Source of the DNA: Saprospiraceae bacterium
GTDB lineage: Bacteria > Bacteroidota > Bacteroidia > Chitinophagales > Saprospiraceae
Reading direction: 5' to 3'
Assembly (NCBI GenBank): GCA_027488935.1
Contig: JAIYAP010000013.1
Span: 1 to 64,000, forward strand
DNA length: 64,000 bases
The translations under genes were made by a program, and so were the position numbers. Of the stretch, positions 39,958 to 47,396 are shown piece by piece. The notes under the pieces are model-generated. The model had not been told where the DNA came from and did no database searches. It saw only the letters and a program-made list of their open reading frames with translations. Position 1 is the first letter of the stretch; every line of letters starts with the position of its first letter.

Positions 39958-41880
39958 ATGGCCCGATTGCAAGATCTACTCCGGCGTACTACATCAGGTG
40001 CGGCCTGGCTTCCTGAAATTGATGGTTTGCGTTTTGTGGCAATTTTGCCCGTGGTGCTCCAGCATCTCTTGGAGCGTTTTTACCGGTACACCCAGGTGGA
40101 TAAGCCTGCCGCGCTTTTTGACGACCAATTGGCTTTTTTTATCAGCCGGGGCACCGTTGGGGTGTTTTTGTTTTTTGCTATCAGCGGCTTTGTATTGGCG
40201 CTTCCGTTTGCCAAATCGGTGTTAAATGATAAGCCCCCTGTGCCGCTCAAACAGTATTATTTGCGGCGTTTAACCCGCATTGAGCCGCCTTATCTGATCT
40301 GGATGACCGTTTTTGCCCTGGTTTTGCTGGTAAAAGGTACGTATTTGTTGCCCGAACTGTTTCAACACTGGCTGGCAACGGTTACCTACACCCATAACCT
40401 CATTTTTCACGATTACACCCGCATCAATCCGGTGGCCTGGTCGCTGGAGGTAGAAATTCAGTTTTACCTCGTAGCTCCTTTTTTAGCCATGGCTTATTTT
40501 CGGGTGCGCAATAAATGGTACCGTCGTATTGGGCTTGTTACCGTGATTTTCCTGGCCATTACCTTGCAAACTTATTCAGGCGGACCGATCCCATTTTGGT
40601 TAAAAGCCTCCATTTTGGGTCAAATTCAGCATTTCTTAATCGGTTTTTTATTAACCGACCTGTATTTAACCGAATGGAAAGCAGGCGTAGCAAAACACCG
40701 CATTTGGGATTTTTTAGCCGTACTGGCTTTTGTGGTAATGTGTTACACCTGGTCGAGCGAGTACTTAAAAAATTTGCTTTTTGCCTTGGCTTTGTGTACC
40801 TTGTTCGTGGCAGCATTTAAAAGTGTTGTTTTTCGGCAAATGCTTCAAAATACCTGGATTGCAGTGACGGGCGGGATGTGTTACACCATCTACCTGATTC
40901 ATTTGCCCTTTTTAGAGGGCTTTATGCATATTTCGAATAAAATTGCCCTTGGAAATGGGTTCTGGCTAAACTTTATCTTGCAGGTTTGTATCTGTTTGCC
41001 TGTGGTTTGGGGTATTTCGGCCTTGTTTTTTATATTATTGGAAAAACCGTTTATGCAAAAGAAGTTTCCTGTACCCGCTTGGGGCAGGACATTGTGGCAT
41101 CGTTTGTTTCGCAAAGCGGGAAGTACGGCGATAATTTTGGTGTGCAGTTTTTCCTTGAGTATCGCGTATGCACAGTCGGATAGCACCTTGGTACCATTGA
41201 CTACTACGCTTGCGGTAGACAGTTTAACAGCCACGCCACCATTATTAGCCCTAAAATTGAAGCCAATTGCAACACTTTGTGATTTGGCATTGCTCAATGC
41301 ACATGATTTGAAGGCCCGGCAATTTGATATGGACAAACAAGTCTTGGCTGTATCCGTGCAACGCAGGGGTTGGGCTGAGTTGTTATCCGTCAATTTAAGC
41401 GCCCTTTATGGCAACGCATCGGCCTTAGATGCGAATTCAGATGCCTTTGGTACCCGTTATGTATTAACGGACCGAAAACAAACCGGTTATAATGTAAGTG
41501 TTGCCCTGAAAATAACCGGTGCAGATGTACTTACGCGGGGGCAGAAGGCAGAAATGCTGCGGCTTCAGGGGCAAAAAATGTTGGAGGAACAGGAAGCACT
41601 TAAAGAAGAAATTCGGGCAACTGTGATATTGATGTATTGTCAACTTGAGTTGGCGCTAAAATTGATTCGTGCAAAAATTGAAACGGTTGAATCCAGCCGG
41701 GTAGCCTTAACTGTAGCCGAAAGGTACTTTAAAGCAGGTAATTTGCCGCTTGGCGAATATAGTACGATCAATACCGTGTTCAACAATGCACGGGAGCAGT
41801 TAATTGTTGCGCAGGCAGAGGCCCAAAAACAGGTATTGCTGTTGCGTGCTTATATTGGAGCAGATATTTGGCAACGCTAG
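39958..41880 (+). CDS. Acyltransferase-3 fused to an exported TolC-like domain
   Basis: A single 640-residue frame. Residues 1-370 are a membrane acyltransferase of family 3: EIDGLRFVAILPVVLQHLL, GTVGVFLFFAISGFVLALPF, RRLTRIEPPYLIW, WSLEVEIQFYLVAPFLA and the late helices YTIYLIHLPFLEG and FILLEKPFM. These enzymes O-acylate surface sugars. Residues 387-405 (AGSTAIILVCSFSLSIAYAQ) then read as a complete signal peptide with an AYAQ cleavage site. Residues about 430-640 resemble one repeat of a TolC/OEP protein (LCDLALLNAHDLKARQFDMD, a strand pair, and a long helix RVALTVAERYFKAGNLPLGE). It is followed by a Wzc-like gene. A TolC half fused to an acyltransferase is not an architecture I know. An internal TTG (41092) might start a separate second product. 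Confidence 0.82.
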   Translation: MARLQDLLRRTTSGAAWLPEIDGLRFVAILPVVLQHLLERFYRYTQVDKPAALFDDQLAFFISRGTVGVFLFFAISGFVLALPFAKSVLNDKPPVPLKQYYLRRLTRIEPPYLIWMTVFALVLLVKGTYLLPELFQHWLATVTYTHNLIFHDYTRINPVAWSLEVEIQFYLVAPFLAMAYFRVRNKWYRRIGLVTVIFLAITLQTYSGGPIPFWLKASILGQIQHFLIGFLLTDLYLTEWKAGVAKHRIWDFLAVLAFVVMCYTWSSEYLKNLLFALALCTLFVAAFKSVVFRQMLQNTWIAVTGGMCYTIYLIHLPFLEGFMHISNKIALGNGFWLNFILQVCICLPVVWGISALFFILLEKPFMQKKFPVPAWGRTLWHRLFRKAGSTAIILVCSFSLSIAYAQSDSTLVPLTTTLAVDSLTATPPLLALKLKPIATLCDLALLNAHDLKARQFDMDKQVLAVSVQRRGWAELLSVNLSALYGNASALDANSDAFGTRYVLTDRKQTGYNVSVALKITGADVLTRGQKAEMLRLQGQKMLEEQEALKEEIRATVILMYCQLELALKLIRAKIETVESSRVALTVAERYFKAGNLPLGEYSTINTVFNNAREQLIVAQAEAQKQVLLLRAYIGADIWQR

Positions 41881-41923
41881 ATCATTTGACTGTCTGGCCA
41901 ATACCAAATAATTTCAACAAACT

Positions 41924-43984
41924 ATGACCATAATACAATTCTTACGATTAGTAGCGCGCAACCTTAAATGGATGATGCTCACCGGTATTATTGCCGGTGG
42001 TTCAACCTTTTATTCGAGCCGTGATGAAAAAAAGACCTACACCTCCAACACCATCCTTAATACAGGGTTGGTAACTTCTTATAATATTAGTAACAGCCAG
42101 GGCGGAAAAGTAGACTATGGTTACACCAACAATGAAAGTGAAAACATCCTTGGACTTGCCCGCAGTCGTGAAACAATGGAAGCACTCGCAGCAGAATTGT
42201 TGGCCGAGGCACTGATGTTGGAAAAACCGGATGATGATACCCTAACAGCCGGTTCTTTTGCTGAATTACAAAAACTCGTACCACCGGATGCGCGCACAGG
42301 GGTAGTTGTACCCGGTGATTTTGCTAAAACCTTGTTGAATGTAGAAGCATGCAGGGCCCGCCGGGATAAAAATCCGATCAAAGATTTATTGGAAGGCGAT
42401 CACGAACTGTTTGGTTATGAGCACCTTATTACGATGGTCATAAAGCGCGAGGCCAGCACCGATATGATACGGATTGCCTACACCGCCACGGATCCAGCCG
42501 TTTGTAGAAACACCTTATTAAAGCATACCAGGATTTTTATCGCCCGGCACCGCGCTGTAAAAGAAGGCCAAAGCACAAGTGTACTCGATTTTTTTGAACG
42601 TTCCACCCAGGAAAGCGCACAAGCACTCGCCACCAAAGAGGATGAATTGCTTTCTTTCATGGAAAAAAATAAAATTATCAACTATTACGAACAAACCCGT
42701 TACATCGCAGCAAAGAAGGAAGACCTAGACGAATTTTATTTTAAAGAAATCATGAGCATGGCGGCCGCCGATTCTTCCAGAAGAAGCATTGAGGATCGAC
42801 TGGGGAATCGCATAAATTTGCCCGAGATTAATAAAAATTTGCTTGCACAACGCGAATTGTTGGCCGATTTGAGTGGCAAATTGACTGAATTAGAAATTGG
42901 ATCTTTAACGGACAGTGTACCGAATCCTTCCAATAAATCTTTGATATCGGCCCTCAAAAGGGAAGAAGATGCGCTCATTCAGAGTTTAAGAAAAAACGCA
43001 GAAGCGACCTTTGCGGTCAATAGAACCCCTGATGGATTGGAAACCCAGGCGCTCTTGCAACGCTGGATAGAGCATTGGTTGATTGTTGAACAGTCACTCG
43101 CCCGGCTAGGTGTTTTAAAGGCACGTCGAGCGGAATTTGATATTATTTATGGTCGATTTGCGCCTTGGGGTAGTAAACTTAAACGAATAGAACGCGAAAT
43201 TGGCGTAACCGAGCAAGCTTACCTGGAAAACCTGCATTCTTTCAACCAGGCCCGCCTGCACAAGGAAAGTATGCTGATGTCGACCACTTTACGGGTGATG
43301 GATCCGCCGTTTTATCCAATCAAAGCAGGCGCTTCCAAACGCCCCACCATGATCATTATGTCTTTTATGGTAGGCATGATTCTGGTACTCGCCCTGGCCA
43401 TCGCCAAAGAATTCATGGATAATTCGTTGCGCGACCCCGAACGCGCCACCAAAATTACCAATTTGAAATTGGCGGCTGGCTTCCCGATTTTGCCCGAAAA
43501 ATGGCGTACCCATAAAAGACTGGATTATCAATTTCTGGTGCGTCGTGCTTGTGAACAACTGCGACAACGGGTCGATTTAGACCTGCGGCAACAAGGCCTC
43601 AAGGATGAAGTGCCTCGAATTGCCATTTTGAGTACCCGGGCAAGAGAAGGAAAAACGGTTTTGATCAATTTGATAAAAGAATTGCCTTCCGGTGCGCAGG
43701 TTGAATGGATTGAAGTACCAGCCCTGCTCAGTGGTGCCTATCCGGTAGCGGAATTGGCCCAAATGGATGTAGCCCTGCTGGTTGCCGATGCCACCCGCAC
43801 CTGGAACTCCGCCGATAGCCGCGCACTTTCGATGGCGCAGGAGATTATTGGCCACTCTTGTCGACTTGTATTAAATAAAGTAAAACCCGACAACCTGGAA
43901 ACGGCTTTGGGTGAAATTCCGAAAAAACGCAGTCGATTGCGCAGGTGGATCAAACGACTTGCTGCGCTCAACTTATCTAAATAA
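41924..43984 (+). CDS. Wzc-like polysaccharide chain-length protein with degenerate kinase domain
   Basis: A 686-residue inner-membrane protein of the Wzz/Wzc type. A first membrane segment (NLKWMMLTGIIAGGSTFYS, about 13-32) and a last one (IIMSFMVGMILVLALAIAKE, about 481-500) border a large periplasmic coiled-coil region. The PxxP-like DPPFYPIKAGASKRP motif precedes the second helix. The cytoplasmic C-terminus resembles a BY-type tyrosine kinase but looks inactive: the P-loop reads STRAREGKT (570-578), the following strand VEWIEVPALL lacks the Asp-x-Asp of Walker A', and no tyrosine cluster is present at the C-terminus (IKRLAALNLSK). Chain-length control without autophosphorylation is inferred. 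Confidence 0.84.
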   Translation: MTIIQFLRLVARNLKWMMLTGIIAGGSTFYSSRDEKKTYTSNTILNTGLVTSYNISNSQGGKVDYGYTNNESENILGLARSRETMEALAAELLAEALMLEKPDDDTLTAGSFAELQKLVPPDARTGVVVPGDFAKTLLNVEACRARRDKNPIKDLLEGDHELFGYEHLITMVIKREASTDMIRIAYTATDPAVCRNTLLKHTRIFIARHRAVKEGQSTSVLDFFERSTQESAQALATKEDELLSFMEKNKIINYYEQTRYIAAKKEDLDEFYFKEIMSMAAADSSRRSIEDRLGNRINLPEINKNLLAQRELLADLSGKLTELEIGSLTDSVPNPSNKSLISALKREEDALIQSLRKNAEATFAVNRTPDGLETQALLQRWIEHWLIVEQSLARLGVLKARRAEFDIIYGRFAPWGSKLKRIEREIGVTEQAYLENLHSFNQARLHKESMLMSTTLRVMDPPFYPIKAGASKRPTMIIMSFMVGMILVLALAIAKEFMDNSLRDPERATKITNLKLAAGFPILPEKWRTHKRLDYQFLVRRACEQLRQRVDLDLRQQGLKDEVPRIAILSTRAREGKTVLINLIKELPSGAQVEWIEVPALLSGAYPVAELAQMDVALLVADATRTWNSADSRALSMAQEIIGHSCRLVLNKVKPDNLETALGEIPKKRSRLRRWIKRLAALNLSK

Positions 43985-44005
43985 CACGCTTTTAATCATT
44001 AAAAC

Positions 44006-45166
44006 ATGCAAATTGTCTGTCACGCTTTTCCCGCCTGGGATGGAAATTACCTGAAATCGACCGTAGAACTCATGAAAAGAATGGCGGAGCGCGGGCATCA
44101 GATATTGTATGTCGATTATGCCTATACCTGGAAAGATTTTTTTACCCAGCCTCCCGTAGCGCGTAGGCGTATGCTTGGGTTGCAAGCGCGCATTCGATGC
44201 ATTCCAGTAACCGGTACGGGCACCTTACAAGTGTTGACTTTACCACCGGTTTTTCCCAGCAATTTTTTAAAACAGCCCTATTTGTTCGATTTTGTAAATC
44301 GGATCAACAGTGTGTTTATGCTGCGGGCAATAAAAAGCGCGATGGCCCGATTAAAATTTCATCAACCCGTTGTCATCAATGCGTTTAATCCGTCATTTGG
44401 CGTGCATTTGGCCGGAAAACTGCAAGAAAGCATGCTGCTTTATTATTGTTATGATGAAATTTCGGCAGCAAACTGGGCCGGCAAACATGGCCCACGGTTA
44501 GAAAAGCAATTTATTCAGGTATGTGATACGGTGGTTTGTACTTCAGAAGGCTTGCAAAACAAACTGGCGTCTCAGCACCCTAATGTGCAGGTTGTTAAAA
44601 ATGGGGTAGATTTTAACCAGTTTTTTCACAAACTACCGGTGGACATGCTGCCCCCCATACCTGGAAAAATACCTGGACAAAAAGTCATTGGTTATTTGGG
44701 CAGTGTAGATGATCGCCTCGATTTTGCGCTGCTGGAATCACAGTTTCGCCGTTTTTCCGATGCTTTGTTTGTATTCGTTGGGCGGGTACAGGAGGTGTCC
44801 ATCCAACAAAAGTTATCGGCGTTTTCTAATGTATACCTGGCAGGTGCCTTCCCAGCAACAGATTTACAAGGCTGGGTGCAACAAATGGATGTTTGCTTGA
44901 TTCCTTTTGTGAAAAACAAATTTACCGCAGGCATTTACCCTTTAAAAATAAACGAATACCTCGCAGCGGGCAAACCCGTCGTTAGTACCCGCTTTGCCCC
45001 CTTACAAGAATTTGAGGAAATTGTTTTTTTGACAGAGCCCGCCCAATTCGGTGATGCAATTCAACAAGCTTTGGACAGCGGCGAAAAGACTGAATATCAA
45101 GTATTTGCAAGAAAAAATGACTGGATGGCACGTGCCGAACAATTAGAAAAAATAATTGCGCAATAA
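44006..45166 (+). CDS. Glycosyltransferase family 4-like (GT-B)
   Basis: A 386-residue soluble or peripheral glycosyltransferase: MQIVCHAFPAWDGNYLKSTV with the glycine-less N-terminal loop, VVCTSEGLQNKLASQHPNVQ followed by VVKNGVDFNQF (typical GT4 hinge), GYLGSVDDRLDFALLESQFR, and PFVKNKFTAGIYPLKINEYL then AAGKPVVSTRFAPLQEFEE, the donor-binding ExxxxG/AAGKPVV region. It probably adds a sugar during exopolysaccharide assembly. Third gene of the cluster after the acyltransferase-TolC fusion and the Wzc-like gene, with 21 bp between. Confidence 0.88.
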   Translation: MQIVCHAFPAWDGNYLKSTVELMKRMAERGHQILYVDYAYTWKDFFTQPPVARRRMLGLQARIRCIPVTGTGTLQVLTLPPVFPSNFLKQPYLFDFVNRINSVFMLRAIKSAMARLKFHQPVVINAFNPSFGVHLAGKLQESMLLYYCYDEISAANWAGKHGPRLEKQFIQVCDTVVCTSEGLQNKLASQHPNVQVVKNGVDFNQFFHKLPVDMLPPIPGKIPGQKVIGYLGSVDDRLDFALLESQFRRFSDALFVFVGRVQEVSIQQKLSAFSNVYLAGAFPATDLQGWVQQMDVCLIPFVKNKFTAGIYPLKINEYLAAGKPVVSTRFAPLQEFEEIVFLTEPAQFGDAIQQALDSGEKTEYQVFARKNDWMARAEQLEKIIAQ

Positions 45167-45175
45167 TTTTTTTTC
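45146..45175 (+). terminator. Possible terminator overlapping the glycosyltransferase stop
   Basis: A near-palindrome (gaaaaaataattgcgcaa, mirrored into ttttttttc) surrounds the stop codon at 45164 and ends in eight T. It is A/T-rich and so a weak but plausible end for the exopolysaccharide operon. Confidence 0.35.
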
Positions 45176-45263
45176 AACTTTACCCAACCTTTCCAAGGAA
45201 GGCTCCTGTCTTTTAGAGAAATTTGCCACTGGTAGGCCCAAACAAATAAGCACACAATTTTTT

Positions 45264-45296
45264 TTTGGCTTGACTGTTGGCAAATTTGTATCTTTG
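45264..45296 (+). promoter_or_regulatory. Promoter of the ECF sigma/barrel operon
   Basis: TTTG (45264-45267), 21 nt, then TATCTTTG (45289-45296): both boxes match the Bacteroidota consensus exactly. The ATG at 45353 is 56 nt downstream. Confidence 0.7.
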
Positions 45297-45352
45297 GTAA
45301 TTGCGCATCATGGAGCCCCAATAGCCGATCATCATTCACCTCCCGTGTCCTG

Positions 45353-45922
45353 ATGTCACTTTTTGGCAAAAAAACAATAACCGAACAAGATATGGTGCAA
45401 GGATGCGCCAGAAACGAGCGCCGTGCACAGGAGGCTTTGTATCGGAAGTTTTTTCCCGAAATGATGCGCATGTGTATGCGTTACACAAAAGATCAGACGG
45501 TTGCCATCGAAATGGTGAACAACGGGTTTCTGCGTGTATTTAAAAAAATACACACTTTTGGATTTAAAGGGAGTCTGGAAGGATGGGTTCGTAAATTGGT
45601 TTACCATAGTATGGCCGATTATTTCAGGGAAAATGCACGTTATATGCATTTCTTAATGCTGGAAGATTACGATCAAGCCGTACCAGAACGCAGCAATGAA
45701 CAGTTTTATGAAGAAGATATTCTGAAAGCCGTGCGCACTTTACCGCCGGTTTCTCAGGAAGTGTTTCGCTTGTATGCAATTGAAGGCTATTCACACGCCG
45801 AAATTGCAGAAAATATGCAAATGAGTGAAGGTACCTCCAAGTGGCATCTAAGCACAGCCCGGCAAAAATTGCGGGAAATCTTGCGGCCACAGTACCTTTA
45901 TTATAATGAAGCAAAAGGGTAA
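45353..45922 (+). CDS. ECF RNA polymerase sigma factor
   Basis: A 189-residue sigma factor. Region 2: CARNERRAQEALYRKFFPEM, MCMRYTKDQTVAIEMVNNGF and LEGWVRKLVYHSMADYFREN. Region 4: LPPVSQEVFRLYAIEGYSHA and IAENMQMSEGTSKWHLSTAR, whose GTSKWHLSTARQKLRE helix is characteristic of the phylum's sigma factors that precede membrane-anchored partner genes. The gene 45 bp downstream has an N-terminal membrane anchor and may act as its anti-sigma factor. Confidence 0.93.
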   Translation: MSLFGKKTITEQDMVQGCARNERRAQEALYRKFFPEMMRMCMRYTKDQTVAIEMVNNGFLRVFKKIHTFGFKGSLEGWVRKLVYHSMADYFRENARYMHFLMLEDYDQAVPERSNEQFYEEDILKAVRTLPPVSQEVFRLYAIEGYSHAEIAENMQMSEGTSKWHLSTARQKLREILRPQYLYYNEAKG

Positions 45923-45967
45923 GTCGGCTGCGACAAAATTTGAATTTCCTGTTGATGCCGATTTTTT

Positions 45968-47269
45968 ATGAATTTGAAAATGAATAATTTCGACGAGCGG
46001 ATTACGGACAATGGATGGGCTGCCATGCACAAGTTGCTGGAAGATGAAATGCCTGTTGCGGAAGAGCGACGTCGGCGTCCGATTATTTGGTGGTTTTTAT
46101 TGGTGTTTTGCTCCCTTTGTTCTGGTTGGGCTGGTTGGTGGTATGCTGGTAAATACCACCAAGGGTTACAACAACAGGTTTACGCACAATCCATGAGGGC
46201 CACAAATCCAGGGACGCAAGCGCAAAGCACGACGTCTATAAATAGTGCGGCCCAGGCTGCCTTGTTGGTAAAACCTGCGGTGGCCGATCATACCCGGATT
46301 GTGTTGGTACAAGCAAATCGCTTTACCTCTGATGTGGCGGCAACAAAACAGGATGGATCTGGTGAAATGAAGGATAAATCCTTGCAGCTTGCACAGAACG
46401 ATTTATTTCAGCAGCCTCATCAAGCGCTTACCCTGCCTGTCGCTGTTATAAATAGCCTCGAAACGCCCGTAAATACCCCCGTTTTTGCGGAGGTATTACC
46501 CGAAGCACCTGAAAAAGTAACGCGGCCTGAACCAATCATCTTGCGCATTATACCACAACATACCACACGCAGGTTGGTATTTGGGCCTTCGATCGGCATC
46601 TTTACAGAGCGCTTTAGGACGCTGAATGGAGCAAGTATTGGTGGTGTCGTTGATTATAGAACTTCGGCCAAGTGGGGCCTGACGGCAAGTTTATTTTATA
46701 GTTACTTGCGTCCAGCCCCGTCTACCAGGCCTGTTGCTTCTTTGAGTGCCTTGAATTATGCCAAAGCAACCGGTAATTTGTCCCTACTCGACAGCTATGG
46801 CCGTCTGGTAGATCCACAAACCGGCTTGTCTACCGCCTCCAGTAAAGTGTATGTGCCGCTGGAGCGACTGGATCGTTTTGAAATGCCTGTGATGGCCTAT
46901 GTACAGTTTTTCCGCCGTTTGCGGTATTTCCTGGGGCCAACCATTAGTTATACCCAAAGTGTGGAGGTGGATAAAGTGTTTGCGCTGAATCAGGTTGTTT
47001 TTCAGGCTTCCGACCGCAGTAACGATAAAGCAGTCAATTCACTGGCTGAAAATGAAGTCAAACGCTGGCAATTAGGCTTACAAACAGGACTTGGATTGCG
47101 CTTGGGAGACCGTTTTGAATTAGATTTCTTTTATCGGGTCAATTCGATCCGAACCTATAGCCGGGTATTGTACCATTACAATGGCGCTTATTTAGAATAC
47201 GCGCCAACCCGCGCCGGACAAATTAATAACTCATCTATTTTTACGCTGAACGGAACACTGTTTTTCTGA
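45968..47269 (+). CDS. Membrane-anchored protein with a C-terminal outer-membrane-barrel-like domain
   Basis: A 433-residue protein. Residues 1-37 are polar and cytoplasmic-like (MNNFDERITDNGWAAMHKLL), followed by one membrane helix (PIIWWFLLVFCSLCSGWAGWW, about 38-58). A low-complexity spacer runs to about 190, and the rest (RRLVFGPSIGIFTERF to the end) has the alternating strands of a PorT/OmpW-like barrel and ends in SIFTLNGTLFF, a C-terminal aromatic strand. It follows an ECF sigma gene, so the short cytoplasmic part may be an anti-sigma segment. Having both an uncleaved inner-membrane anchor and a barrel is puzzling but recurs in this phylum. A second ATG is four codons in (45980). Confidence 0.75.
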   Translation: MNLKMNNFDERITDNGWAAMHKLLEDEMPVAEERRRRPIIWWFLLVFCSLCSGWAGWWYAGKYHQGLQQQVYAQSMRATNPGTQAQSTTSINSAAQAALLVKPAVADHTRIVLVQANRFTSDVAATKQDGSGEMKDKSLQLAQNDLFQQPHQALTLPVAVINSLETPVNTPVFAEVLPEAPEKVTRPEPIILRIIPQHTTRRLVFGPSIGIFTERFRTLNGASIGGVVDYRTSAKWGLTASLFYSYLRPAPSTRPVASLSALNYAKATGNLSLLDSYGRLVDPQTGLSTASSKVYVPLERLDRFEMPVMAYVQFFRRLRYFLGPTISYTQSVEVDKVFALNQVVFQASDRSNDKAVNSLAENEVKRWQLGLQTGLGLRLGDRFELDFFYRVNSIRTYSRVLYHYNGAYLEYAPTRAGQINNSSIFTLNGTLFF

Positions 47270-47291
47270 CCGTTTAATCTGTTGCATGAAG

Positions 47292-47328
47292 CAATAAGGC
47301 TCCTCCAGGAATGGGGGGGCCTTTATTG
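47292..47328 (+). terminator. Possible terminator after the barrel protein gene
   Basis: caataaggctcc (47292-47303) pairs with gggggcctttattg (47315-47328) with one bulge; no T-run follows, so it may be a processing or attenuation hairpin and not a true terminator. Confidence 0.35.
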
Positions 47329-47396
47329 TAGGTATTTATACCTGATTTCTCCGAAATTCACCGCATTTTTGGGGCTGAATTCGAAGCACAATCCCT

